Of a stretch of DNA of 47,725 nt, positions 1 to 9,861 are shown piece after piece (positions within the stretch are counted from its first letter, which is position 1; each line of letters begins with the position of its first letter). The notes beneath the pieces were generated by a model. That model ran no database searches. It had not been told where the DNA came from and saw nothing but the letters and a program-made list of their open reading frames with translations. Origin of the DNA: Lacrimispora algidixylanolytica (GTDB taxonomy: Bacteria > Bacillota > Clostridia > Lachnospirales > Lachnospiraceae); contig NZ_MCIA01000021.1 of the NCBI RefSeq assembly GCF_003609635.1, positions 1 to 47,725 on the forward strand. Reading direction: 5' to 3'. The translations under genes and the position numbers were made by a program.

Positions 1-57
1 TGTTTAAAAGATTTTATCAACCATATAAGTTATAAATTAAATAAAGACGAATTATAA
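1..57 (+). CDS. Possible C-terminal tail of an upstream gene (partial)
   Basis: Frame 1 is open from the first base to a TAA at 55-57 and ends in KLNKDEL. Only 18 residues are visible, so no family can be named. The open frame could be chance in such AT-rich DNA. Confidence 0.25.
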   Translation, partial: CLKDFINHISYKLNKDEL

Positions 58-244
58 AAAAATAGTAAGACTTATTTCCCAATAAAAATAGATTTGGTAA
101 AGTTGTAATAGAGACTAATAAGTTATATGCAATAATATAAAAAAGTAGTATAGTATTATTAGAGTTAGCCATATAGAAATAAATTATCTTGAGAGTCAGT
201 GAAGATTTCTATAGCATTTATATATGATGGGGAAGGAAGTTTTT

Positions 245-898
245 ATGGATAGTTATATAATGTTTTTGGAAGATGATGTTTTTGATATGAAAGATTCTTT
301 GATTTCACATATATCTTTTGAAAAGCAAGAGAAGATTAGACGTTATTATTTTGAAATTGATAAGAAGTTATCGTTTTATGCTGAATTAATGATACGTTTG
401 GCACTTTCAAAATTATTAAAACTTCCACCACAAAAATTTAGACTGACAACTACGAAAAATGGAAAACCTTTTGTAATAGATTATCCAAATGCTTATTTTA
501 ATGTATCACATTCTAAAAATGCTATACTTTGCTCTATCAGTAATACCGGAAACGTTGGAGTTGATATTGAACAAATAAGTAAAATGTCAGAGGATTTAAT
601 TCCATATATTAGTCATCCTAAAGAAATGAATTATCTGAGTTCACTTCATCAAGAAATACAAAATTATGCATTTTACAAAATATGGACGCGTAAGGAAGCA
701 TTTGTAAAAAGAAATGGATTAGGAATCTGCCAAGATCTAACATCTATAAATACTCTTGTAAATGGAGACATTTATCAGTATTTTACCTGGAAAGAAGAAA
801 ACTATTTATGCTCTATTTGTTGTGATAAAAACGAGAAAAACATTAAATACTATGTTACTGAAGATATTATAAGAAAATATATGTATTCGTTTGTTTGA
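245..898 (+). CDS. Sfp-type 4'-phosphopantetheinyl transferase
   Basis: It should transfer the phosphopantetheine arm of CoA to the serine of carrier domains, turning apo NRPS/PKS proteins and the free ACP of this locus into holo forms in the cytoplasm. The protein (217 residues from this start) carries the family signatures: VGVDIE at 104-109, with the Mg-binding Asp107 and Glu109, and WTRKEAF at 147-153, with Lys150 and Glu151. A basic PPTase-type FNVSHS segment lies before them. I chose the ATG at 245 because GGGGAAGGAAG (229-239) sits just upstream; an in-frame ATG at 224 would put that purine tract inside the gene. It is the first gene of the cluster and is separated from the next by about 390 non-coding bases, so it may be transcribed on its own. 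Sfp-type enzymes are broad, and a housekeeping AcpS is expected elsewhere. Confidence 0.93.
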   Translation: MDSYIMFLEDDVFDMKDSLISHISFEKQEKIRRYYFEIDKKLSFYAELMIRLALSKLLKLPPQKFRLTTTKNGKPFVIDYPNAYFNVSHSKNAILCSISNTGNVGVDIEQISKMSEDLIPYISHPKEMNYLSSLHQEIQNYAFYKIWTRKEAFVKRNGLGICQDLTSINTLVNGDIYQYFTWKEENYLCSICCDKNEKNIKYYVTEDIIRKYMYSFV

Positions 899-904
899 AA
901 TAAT

Positions 905-924
905 TACACTTTTTTGTAAGTGTA
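905..924 (+). terminator. Weak hairpin after the PPTase gene
   Basis: TACACTT (905-911) pairs with AAGTGTA (918-924) across a 6-base loop, seven bases after the PPTase stop. No clear T-run follows, so it may be a weak terminator or just AT-rich chance. Confidence 0.3.
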
Positions 925-1290
925 TAAACAAAGAGTAGAATTGAGAAAAAAATTTTTTGATACTAAAAATCAATAAACAATTATGGAGAAAGAGTATTGT
1001 TCTATTAATTAATAATAATTTATATTTAAACTTTCATTGAAATAATAAAAATTTTTATTACTGATGTAAATAAATAAATTAAAATAATAATAAACTATCT
1101 TTTTGAATGAAAATTACATATAATGAATATAAAAATAATAGGCAGTAAATGTTAATTATGAGATTCTTAATTGATAGATATTTTTTATAATTAAATAAAT
1201 GTTAGATTTTATAATACAATATTTATTTAATAAAAGATATGATATTATATTTTTTATTAATCATAAGATAAAGTAGGGGTGGTAAAAATA
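925..1290. other. AT-rich intergenic stretch before the main operon
   Basis: About 365 bases with no credible gene. It probably holds the promoter for the long operon starting at the thioesterase gene. The base composition makes many TATAAT-like matches, and I saw none with a convincing -35 box at normal spacing. No operator-like repeat was seen. Confidence 0.4.
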
Positions 1291-1986
1291 ATGAAATTGT
1301 TTTGTATACCATATGCTGGGGGATCAGAGACTATTTTTTATAGTTGGAGAAAATATTTAGGGCATTCAATTGAATTGGTTCCTATACAATTAAAAGGTAG
1401 AGGAAGAAGATTTAGTGAATCTTTATACAAAAGTGTAGAAGAAGCAGTAGATGATATATTCGTTAATATCAAAGACAAAATAGTAGATGATGATTTTTGT
1501 ATATATGGTCATAGTATGGGAAGCCTTTTAGCATATGAACTATATTATAAACTAAGTGATGGAGATTTTAAATTGCCTAAACATATCTTTTTTTCAGGAC
1601 ATAAAGCACCTAGTAAGATGTTACATAACAGAACTATTTTAGAACTTTCTGATAATGATTTTATAAACTATATAACAAAGTTCGGTGGAATGTCTGAAGA
1701 AATACTAGATTATCAAGAATTACTACAAATATTTCTTCCTGTAATTAAGAATGATATTAGAATACTTGACAATTATAATTATGAGGAGAAATTAGCGAGA
1801 ATTAATTGTGATGTTTCGATTTTTTATGGTAAAAAAGATGATATTAGTATGGAAGATATCTTAGCTTGGAAGAATCATGTATGTAAGAGTATTGAGCTTT
1901 ATTCGTTTGAGGGAAATCACTTTTTTATCAATGATAACATAGAATACATTACTAATATTATAAGCACGATTTTAGAAAGGTACTAA
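1291..1986 (+). CDS. Type II thioesterase (proofreading hydrolase)
   Basis: Stand-alone alpha/beta hydrolase of the SrfAD/GrsT type. Such enzymes clear misprimed or stalled acyl groups from carrier domains of NRPS/PKS lines. The N-terminus MKLFCIPYAGGS is typical of the family. The nucleophile elbow is GHSMG (73-77, Ser75), the acid is probably Asp183 or Asp184 in YGKKDD, and the catalytic His is in GNHFF (His210). Length (231 residues) is normal. I prefer the ATG at 1291 over the in-frame GTG at 1279, because AGGGGTGG (1275-1282) is spaced correctly for 1291 and the family usually starts MKLFC. It ends 17 bases before the first NRPS gene, so it is most likely the first gene of the main operon. 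It has no features of a chain-releasing thioesterase. Confidence 0.93.
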   Translation: MKLFCIPYAGGSETIFYSWRKYLGHSIELVPIQLKGRGRRFSESLYKSVEEAVDDIFVNIKDKIVDDDFCIYGHSMGSLLAYELYYKLSDGDFKLPKHIFFSGHKAPSKMLHNRTILELSDNDFINYITKFGGMSEEILDYQELLQIFLPVIKNDIRILDNYNYEEKLARINCDVSIFYGKKDDISMEDILAWKNHVCKSIELYSFEGNHFFINDNIEYITNIISTILERY

Positions 1987-2003
1987 GTAAGGGGGGGGTT
2001 TTT

Positions 2004-5000
2004 GTGAATTATATAGAAAAATATTACTATAAATTAACTCATCCACAAAAAAGAGTTTGGTATGTAGACAAAATAAATTCGGGCTCATCCATTCATAATA
2101 TTGGTGGCTGTTTGTTTATTGATAAGTATATTAATTTTGAAATAATGAGCAAGACGCTTAATATTATTATAAAAGAAAATCCGGAATTAAGAATTAGGTT
2201 TACGGTGAAAAATGGAGAACCAGTTCAATATATTCATGATTTTCTTGAAGAAGACATGGAATTTGTAGACTTTTCGAACTATAAGAATCCAGAGTTAGAG
2301 CAGAAGATTTGGGCAGAAGAAATATTTAAAATACATTTTTTACTGGAGGATAGTCAGTTATATAGATTAAAAATATTTAAAATAAGCAAAATTAAGTATG
2401 GTGTATTATTAACTATTCACCATATAATAGCGGATGGATGGTCTATAAGCCTTTTAGAACAGAAAATTTGTGAAGTATATAATAAATTAATAAAGGGAGA
2501 GTCGGTAAGTTTTTGCAAGAACTATTCTTATTTGGATTTTGTAGAGGATGAAAACAAGTATTTATCTTCTTATAGATTTGAGAAAAACAAAAAATTCTGG
2601 ATTGAAAAATTCATTGATTCACCGAGAGATTTTTTGTATAAATCAACGAATAGTATAGAAGGTGATAGAGCGTCCTATAGCATAAATGAAAGAATGACAT
2701 CAGGAATTAAAAAATTCTTAGTTGAAAATAAATGCTCCTTAAATACATTTTTTATTATGATTATACTTATATATATATATAAAATTAGTAATAAAAAGGA
2801 TATAATCATTGGCGTTCCAGTATCTAATAGAATCGGAAAGCAAAAACAAGTAATAGGGATGTTTACAAGTACAATGCCATTTAGATTTATTGTAGATTAT
2901 GAGCTTAAAATAGGAGAGCTAGTTGGTGTAATAAAAAAAGAATTGGGCATGTGTTTTTTTAATCAAAAATATCCATATGATTTATTACTTAAAGATTTGA
3001 ATATAAATAGTGCGGGATATGACAGCTTATTTAATATATCCGTTAATTATTACAATTCTCAGTTTGTAAATGAAATTGATGGGAAGTCTACAAAAATCGA
3101 GGAATATTATAATGGAAACCAAAGCTATTCTTTACAATTGGTTATTAAAGAATGGGATAATAATAGAATTACAATAAATTTTGACTATAAAATATGTGAG
3201 TATTCAAAGGCTGAAATACATACGATGCTTGTATATATATCAAACATCATTCAAGAAATATTAGCAAATCCGAACATTAAAGTTAAGAATATTGAAATGC
3301 TTAGTAAGAATGAAATCGATTACAAATTGTTTCAAGTAAATGAAACATTTACTCTCTATCCGGCAAAGACTGTCAGCGAGCTATTTGAAGAAGAGGCTAT
3401 AGCTAATCCGAATAGAATTGCATTAGAATTTAATGACAAGTTGATGTCTTATCAGGAGCTTAATAAGAAGTCTAATCAATTAGCTAAATATCTAATGATA
3501 AATGGAATAAAGAATAACTCTGTAATAGGAATTATTGCAAGTCATTCTATGGAATTAATAATAGGAATGCTAGGAATCATGAAGGCAGGAGGCGCTTATG
3601 TACCAATAGATCCTAATCTTCCTGCCGAGCGTGTAAACTATATGCTTGAAGATTCAGGATGTCACATACTACTAACTAATATGGAACTTCATAAAGAAAC
3701 TGATTTTGTGGGAATTATTACAAATTTAAGTGGATTTAAATATGAATTGTATAGTAGCAGCACTTTTATTAAACCAGATGTTCCGTTAGATAATTTAGCT
3801 TACATTATTTATACGTCCGGATCGACAGGTAAACCTAAGGGAGTAATGATTGAACATAGGGGATTGACTAATTATATTTGGTGGGCTGCTAGAATGTATT
3901 TAAAAGACAAAAATGAAGTTATGCCATTATATTCATCAATTTCATTTGACCTAACCGTGACTTCAATATATACACCATTAATTTCTGGAAATCGTATTAT
4001 AGTTTATGATTCGGATGAGACAGAGTTTATACTATATAAAATTTTGAGAGAAAATAAGATATCTGTGTTAAAACTAACACCGGCGCACCTAGTATTATTA
4101 AAAGATAGTGATAATAGTAAGAGTAGAATAAAAAGATTAATTGTTGGAGGTGATGATTTAAAAACAAATGTCGCTGATAACATTTACAACAGTTTTGGAA
4201 AGAAAGTAGAAATATATAATGAATATGGACCTACAGAAACAGTTGTGGGCTGTATGATATATAAATATACCCAAGAAACAAGTAACAATATGTCAGTACC
4301 AATTGGTTATCCAATAGATAACGTTCAAGTGTATGTATTAAACAGTGAGTTAAGTGTAGTACCTACTGGTATGGTAGGTGAATTGTATATTTCAGGTGAC
4401 GGTGTGGCTAGAGGATACTTTAATAGCAGTAGTTTAACTTACGAAAAATTCATTGCTAACCCATTTATTAAAGGGAAAAAAATGTATAGAACTGGAGATG
4501 CAGCAAGGTATCTTGAAAAAGGTTGTATTATTTATGAAGGTAGAATTGATAATCAGGTAAAAATTAGAGGACATCGTATCGAACTTGGCGAAATAGAAGG
4601 ACGTTTGATAGAGAATGAATATATACAGGATGCCGCTGTATTATACAGGCAAGACATGATTAAAGATAATGTACTAATTGCTTATGTAGTATGCAAAAAG
4701 AACATACTTGATTTAGAGATTCGAATATGGTTAAGAAAATTTTTACCTAGTTATATGATTCCATCATATTTTGTTTTTTTAGATAACTTACCATTAACAG
4801 CAAACGGTAAGATTGACCACAACTTACTTCCAATCCCTCAAATTGATAATGAATGTCCAAATCAACATTTCTCTAATACGGAAAAAATGTTTGCAATAGT
4901 GCTGAAAGAATTTCTGGGAGTTAATGATGTAAATATGAAAGATAATTATTATCAGTTAGGAGGGGATTCAATTAAAGCCATACAGATTTCTTCGAAACTT

Positions 5001-6473
5001 AAATCATTAGGATTGGATTTAATGGTAAAAGATATATTAGGCCTTGACACTATTGAAGAGACGGCTAGCAGAATAAAATATAATAATAGTGCAAATTTTA
5101 TCGACCAGAATATATGCGAAGGTAATTTTAATGTCTTGCCGATTGTAAAGTGGTTTTTTAATCAAAAATTTATTAACGAGAGTATTTATAATCAATACTT
5201 ACGTCTGAATGTAAAGAATATTGATATTGATAAGATGGGTTCGATTATTAATAAGTTAATTGAACATCATGACGGGCTAAGAGTAAATTATAATAGAGAA
5301 TTGGGAATGCTTTATTACAATAATCAATACTTAACTGAGAAAAAAACACTCCGTTATTTAGATTTATCAAAGCATTCCTATGATGATCAAGTTAATGAAA
5401 TCAATAAGTATAAATTGTGTAAGTTTGATATTGAAAATTCGTTGTTATTTAAATTTATTGTATTTGACTTAGGCAATAGCACTTACAGTTTATTGTTTGT
5501 TTCTCATCATCTAGTAATTGATGGTATTTCATGGCGAATAATTGTTAGCGATTTTAATACTCTACTGAATCAAGTATTAAATGGTCAGGAGTTCACATTA
5601 CCAATGAAAACAAATTCGTTAAAAGATTGGTCGGACCAACTAATTCATTATAGTAAGAAAAATTATAACGTTGAAATAGGGTATTGGGAGAATATATTAA
5701 AAAGAACAAATTCTTATTCTATGCATTTAGTTGATAACATTGAAAAAGTAAAAGGTACATCTGTGTTAAGTGAACTAGTAGATGAAAAAACTACAAATGG
5801 TTTAATAAAAACAGTAAACGAAATTTATGGCACAGATTTTAGTGATACATTACTTATTGCTATGATTCTCGCCATAAATAAAGTAACTGGTAATGAGCAA
5901 GTAATATTAGAGTTAGAAAAGCATGGAAGGGAAAATATTATTGAGAGTATTGATATTTCCAGAACTATTGGCTGGTTTACTAATATATTTCCAGCATTTT
6001 TTGAGGTAAATTATGAAGAAATGGACTGTAATATAAAATCTATTAAAGAACAAATTAGAAAAATACCTAATAATGGTTTTGATTTTAGCATACTCAGTTA
6101 TGAAAAAAATGAGTTTAGTTATAAAAGTGATAAACTTATACGCTTTAATTACTTAGGTGATTTAGATAACATTATTGATAAAAATATTATAAATTTTGAT
6201 TTTGGCCTGGGAATGGATGAAAAAAATCATGTATCTTGTTTAATGGATATTGCAATTATGGTGGTTAATAAAAAAATCAGAATAGATATTACTTATAATA
6301 ATGGTTTAAAATACGAAATAGTAAGAGACTTTTGCCAAGACTATATAAAGATTATGGGCTTAATTTTAGAAGAGAGTAACAATAAGTGTGTAAAAGAATT
6401 AACTCCGTCAGATTTTGATGTGGCTAATATTTCGCAAGAAGATTTAGATAGTTTGTTCACTTTGGGAAACTAA
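2004..6473 (+). CDS. NRPS starter module C-A-T-E, predicted N-acyl-D-asparagine
   Basis: Loading module of the assembly line. Domains: condensation with HHIIADG (139-145); adenylation with YTSGSTG (603-609) and NEYGPTE (739-745); carrier with GGDS (Ser989); epimerization with HHLVIDG from 1168. The N-terminus, with its SIHNIGG segment, resembles starter C domains that acylate the first amino acid with a fatty acid. Aligning the A domain by eye to GrsA gives the specificity residues D-L-T-K-I-G-E-V-G, very close to the Asn code. With the E domain, the expected first unit is N-acyl-D-Asn, the cap used in colibactin, xenocoumacin and zwittermicin. It starts with GTG behind an eight-G ribosome site. 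A non-coding gap of 277 bases separates it from the peptidase-exporter gene, which would remove this cap. The fatty acid cannot be read from sequence. Confidence 0.93.
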   Translation: MNYIEKYYYKLTHPQKRVWYVDKINSGSSIHNIGGCLFIDKYINFEIMSKTLNIIIKENPELRIRFTVKNGEPVQYIHDFLEEDMEFVDFSNYKNPELEQKIWAEEIFKIHFLLEDSQLYRLKIFKISKIKYGVLLTIHHIIADGWSISLLEQKICEVYNKLIKGESVSFCKNYSYLDFVEDENKYLSSYRFEKNKKFWIEKFIDSPRDFLYKSTNSIEGDRASYSINERMTSGIKKFLVENKCSLNTFFIMIILIYIYKISNKKDIIIGVPVSNRIGKQKQVIGMFTSTMPFRFIVDYELKIGELVGVIKKELGMCFFNQKYPYDLLLKDLNINSAGYDSLFNISVNYYNSQFVNEIDGKSTKIEEYYNGNQSYSLQLVIKEWDNNRITINFDYKICEYSKAEIHTMLVYISNIIQEILANPNIKVKNIEMLSKNEIDYKLFQVNETFTLYPAKTVSELFEEEAIANPNRIALEFNDKLMSYQELNKKSNQLAKYLMINGIKNNSVIGIIASHSMELIIGMLGIMKAGGAYVPIDPNLPAERVNYMLEDSGCHILLTNMELHKETDFVGIITNLSGFKYELYSSSTFIKPDVPLDNLAYIIYTSGSTGKPKGVMIEHRGLTNYIWWAARMYLKDKNEVMPLYSSISFDLTVTSIYTPLISGNRIIVYDSDETEFILYKILRENKISVLKLTPAHLVLLKDSDNSKSRIKRLIVGGDDLKTNVADNIYNSFGKKVEIYNEYGPTETVVGCMIYKYTQETSNNMSVPIGYPIDNVQVYVLNSELSVVPTGMVGELYISGDGVARGYFNSSSLTYEKFIANPFIKGKKMYRTGDAARYLEKGCIIYEGRIDNQVKIRGHRIELGEIEGRLIENEYIQDAAVLYRQDMIKDNVLIAYVVCKKNILDLEIRIWLRKFLPSYMIPSYFVFLDNLPLTANGKIDHNLLPIPQIDNECPNQHFSNTEKMFAIVLKEFLGVNDVNMKDNYYQLGGDSIKAIQISSKLKSLGLDLMVKDILGLDTIEETASRIKYNNSANFIDQNICEGNFNVLPIVKWFFNQKFINESIYNQYLRLNVKNIDIDKMGSIINKLIEHHDGLRVNYNRELGMLYYNNQYLTEKKTLRYLDLSKHSYDDQVNEINKYKLCKFDIENSLLFKFIVFDLGNSTYSLLFVSHHLVIDGISWRIIVSDFNTLLNQVLNGQEFTLPMKTNSLKDWSDQLIHYSKKNYNVEIGYWENILKRTNSYSMHLVDNIEKVKGTSVLSELVDEKTTNGLIKTVNEIYGTDFSDTLLIAMILAINKVTGNEQVILELEKHGRENIIESIDISRTIGWFTNIFPAFFEVNYEEMDCNIKSIKEQIRKIPNNGFDFSILSYEKNEFSYKSDKLIRFNYLGDLDNIIDKNIINFDFGLGMDEKNHVSCLMDIAIMVVNKKIRIDITYNNGLKYEIVRDFCQDYIKIMGLILEESNNKCVKELTPSDFDVANISQEDLDSLFTLGN

Positions 6474-6750
6474 GAGTGGTTAGAGAATAGGACAGGCTTA
6501 CATGCTATGATTATGGGAAATAGTATAGGAAAGTTTAAATGCTGTTGGCAATCTGTTATTTAATTCTTAAACGTAGGTATGCTATCTTTTGAGGCGTAAA
6601 ACTTGTAAGTAATGCATAGTGCTATATATTTTAAAGTAGCCAAATTATTTAAGAAGAAATAGTGGCATTACACAAGAAGGAATGGTGTTAAATAAAGTTA
6701 ATTCTTGGTAAATTCATAGTTGCCAAATTGGTTTTAAGGGGGATTGAGTT

Positions 6751-9700
6751 TTGAAAAAATTATATAAATTTATGATTTTTATATTTGTCTTTATTTGCAC
6801 AATTCTAATTTTATTGAATAATAACGTTTTTGGATATTCTAATAATAATGATGATTGCTTTGATGACGGCGAAGAAAAAAAAATAGAGGAACTTATTTAC
6901 GAAGAGATGAATGCAGCTAAGATTCCCGGAATGGCAGTAGCTATAGTTAGTGGTGATAAAACAATTTATCAAAACACTTTCGGGTATGCAGAATTAGAAA
7001 AGAAGAAGCCAATAACTTCTAAATCGCTGTTTGAAATAGGTTCTAATACTAAAGCTTTTACTGCTTTAGGCATTTTACAATTACATGAGAGTGGATTAAT
7101 TGACTTAAATGATACCGTAAATAAGTATATCCCGTGGTTCAAAGTAAAATACAAAGGAAAAGTTGCAACGATTACTATCGAAGAATTACTTCATCATACA
7201 AGTGGTATTCCATTTAATTGTATTGACAAAATACCAATATCCGATGCTGATAGTGCCATTGAAGAAACTGTAAAAAATATAAACAATATTGAATTAGATA
7301 GTCAACCAGGCTTTGAGTTTCAATATTCATCAGTAAATTATGATGTTCTAGGTTTTATAATCCAGAATGTTACAGAGACTAGTTATGAAAGCTATATTGA
7401 AGAAAATGTATTAAAACCTATGGGGTTACAAAACACATCTTTAAATGCAAGTCAATTTTCATCAAAAAATATTGTTGAAGGATATAAAATTAGTTATTTG
7501 GTACCTCGCGTTTATAATGCACCTATATATCGAGGAAATAAGCCAGCTGGATACATAGTATCTAATATTGAAGATATGGAAAAGTGGTTAAAAATACAAA
7601 TGGGTTCACTTGATAAATCAAAGTTTAACTTCGATTTAATTAAAGAGTCACATTTACCCAACTACAAAATCAAACCACTGAAAGATGGTTCTACTTATGC
7701 AGCAGGCTGGTTTGTTTCTCGAAATGAGGAGACATTTTTTCATGGAGGAAATAATCCGAATTTTTCTTCATATATTCTTTTCAGACCAAAAGAACAGTTA
7801 GGAATTGTTATACTCAGCAATATTAATTCTACATATACCTCAATTATTGCAAACGAAATAGATAATTTACTTAATAAAAGTGATAAATATTATGATACTA
7901 AAGATTTAAATATGACTGTAGATATAATTTCGCTTATACTTATAACAATTGAAATTATAGATATTATTTTGGTTTTGAGTTTAATTATAAGAATAATACT
8001 AGAAATACGTAATAATAGAAGAAGATTGTATTCTAGTGGATTAAAAGATGTTTTTAAGATTTTTTCTTCAATACTATTTGTGATGGGCATATTTTATTGT
8101 ATATATAAAATACCATATGTTTTTTATAAAGGTGTTTCATGGGAATTTCTTTTTGTTTGGTTGCCTGTTAGCATACAATCAGTACTATTTTTATTAATTA
8201 TATGTATATTATTGACAAATTTTTATTTGCTATTAATTACATTTTATAGAAAAAACAAACGTCTCCCACTAATATTATTATCATTTCTGAGCATTATTAG
8301 TGGATTTGGTAATGCGCTCGTAATTTTTATTATTAATTTATCTCTTAAATGTAGTAATAGTATGAAAATAAATTTATTTATGTTATTTATGATAGGTTTA
8401 ATTTTTTATGTATATGGTCAAAAATTAATGAGAGAATGTTTGATAAATTATACAAACGATATAGTGTATACAAAAAGGCTAGAAATAGTTAGAAATATAT
8501 TATTAATACCTCTAAATAAATTTGAAAATATTCAAAAGGAAAAAATAAAATCTTCGTTAATTAATGATACAGAGATAATAAGCAAATATGCTAATATTCT
8601 AATTAGTGGTCTTACGAGTTCAGTTACATTAATATTTTGTTTTTTATATTTAGCATTTATTGATTTTAATGCTTTTATACTATCAAATTTAATAATGATA
8701 ATAATTGCTTATATATATTATTATGCTGGAAAGTATGCCAATGTAATAGAAGAGCAATCTAGAGATATACAGAATTTATTTTATAAATTTGTTAGCGATT
8801 TAATAAATGGTTTTAAAGAACTGAGTCTTAATGAAAAGAAAAAAAATGATTTTATAATTGATATAGAAAATTGTTGTATAAAATACAGAAAAAAAAGGAG
8901 GCAGTCGGCATTAGCATTTGCAAATGTACTAATAATGGGGGAGCTATTATTTACTTTAGCAATAGGTGCTATTGCGTTGGTTTTTCCGTTAATTATTGAT
9001 GGATTGTCAAGCGAAAATGTATCAAGCTATGTATTTATTTTGCTCTATATGACAGGACCGGTACATGGCATATTACATATGATTCCTGAAAGTATAGAAG
9101 TGAGAGTAAGCATGAATAGAATTGATGTGTTGTTAAGTCAACTTTCATTTTCAAGTGATTGTGAAACGAATAATGCATGCATAATAGAAGGGGATAAAAT
9201 CCTAAGGCTAAATGAGGTGGAGTATATCTATAATATAAAAGATGAAGGTGGTTTTAAGTTAGGACCGATTAGCTATGAGTTTAAACCTGGTGAAATAGTA
9301 TTTATTACAGGTGGAAATGGTAGTGGTAAATCAACTTTAGCTAAAGTAATAACGGGTCTATATACTCCCAGTAAAGGTGATTTGTACTTAAACGATGTGC
9401 ATGTAACAGCAAATTTACTAACAAGTAGTTGTTCTGCTATTTTTAGCGATTATCATCTGTTTGATGCACTCTATGGTATAGATTATTCTTCGAAAGAAGA
9501 AGATATTAGATGGTGTTTAGAAGTTCTAGATCTTGATAAAAAGGTTAGTATAGAAAAAGGAAGGTTTAGTACTACAAAATTATCAACTGGTCAAAGAAAA
9601 CGGCTTGCTTTACTAGTTTCTTATTTAGAAGATAGACCTATTTATCTGTTTGATGAATGGGCAGCTGATCAGGATCCTGAGTTTAGATACTTCTTCTACA

Positions 9701-9828
9701 AATTCTTACTTCCCGCTTTTAAAAAGAGAAAAAAATGTATTATTGTTATAACGCATGATGAATCTTACTTTAACTGTGCAGATAAATTAATTAAAATGGA
9801 ATTGGGTAAAGTATGTGATGTTGAATAA
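6751..9828 (+). CDS. ClbP-like D-asparaginyl peptidase fused to ABC exporter
   Basis: A single 1025-residue membrane protein that should export the prodrug and cut off its N-acyl-D-Asn cap. Residues 1-30 form a signal or anchor segment. An S12 serine peptidase domain follows, with SNTK (Ser98, Lys101), Tyr192 in YSS, and HGGNNPN (331-337). The YxS form rather than YxN is, as I recall, also found in ClbP, where that Ser helps bind D-Asn. About nine membrane segments follow from residue 390: three of ClbP type, then about six of an ABC exporter. The ATPase has Walker A GGNGSGKS (854-861), signature STGQRKR (945-951), Walker B IYLFDE (964-969) and H-loop His1002. The FDEWAADQDPEFR stretch resembles cyclic-peptide exporters (SyrD/PvdE type). 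It starts with TTG behind AAGGGGGA. Fusions of this kind are known for some prodrug clusters, so the architecture is rare but not unique. Confidence 0.93.
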   Translation: MKKLYKFMIFIFVFICTILILLNNNVFGYSNNNDDCFDDGEEKKIEELIYEEMNAAKIPGMAVAIVSGDKTIYQNTFGYAELEKKKPITSKSLFEIGSNTKAFTALGILQLHESGLIDLNDTVNKYIPWFKVKYKGKVATITIEELLHHTSGIPFNCIDKIPISDADSAIEETVKNINNIELDSQPGFEFQYSSVNYDVLGFIIQNVTETSYESYIEENVLKPMGLQNTSLNASQFSSKNIVEGYKISYLVPRVYNAPIYRGNKPAGYIVSNIEDMEKWLKIQMGSLDKSKFNFDLIKESHLPNYKIKPLKDGSTYAAGWFVSRNEETFFHGGNNPNFSSYILFRPKEQLGIVILSNINSTYTSIIANEIDNLLNKSDKYYDTKDLNMTVDIISLILITIEIIDIILVLSLIIRIILEIRNNRRRLYSSGLKDVFKIFSSILFVMGIFYCIYKIPYVFYKGVSWEFLFVWLPVSIQSVLFLLIICILLTNFYLLLITFYRKNKRLPLILLSFLSIISGFGNALVIFIINLSLKCSNSMKINLFMLFMIGLIFYVYGQKLMRECLINYTNDIVYTKRLEIVRNILLIPLNKFENIQKEKIKSSLINDTEIISKYANILISGLTSSVTLIFCFLYLAFIDFNAFILSNLIMIIIAYIYYYAGKYANVIEEQSRDIQNLFYKFVSDLINGFKELSLNEKKKNDFIIDIENCCIKYRKKRRQSALAFANVLIMGELLFTLAIGAIALVFPLIIDGLSSENVSSYVFILLYMTGPVHGILHMIPESIEVRVSMNRIDVLLSQLSFSSDCETNNACIIEGDKILRLNEVEYIYNIKDEGGFKLGPISYEFKPGEIVFITGGNGSGKSTLAKVITGLYTPSKGDLYLNDVHVTANLLTSSCSAIFSDYHLFDALYGIDYSSKEEDIRWCLEVLDLDKKVSIEKGRFSTTKLSTGQRKRLALLVSYLEDRPIYLFDEWAADQDPEFRYFFYKFLLPAFKKRKKCIIVITHDESYFNCADKLIKMELGKVCDVE

Positions 9829-9861
9829 AAAAAGTATATACAACGAAAGAGAGGAACTATC

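Noticed and set aside
1160-1225. TTGATA and several TATAAT-like boxes as promoter of the main operon
   Set aside because: The spacing between the boxes is about 10-11 bases, not about 17, and such boxes are everywhere in this AT-rich stretch.
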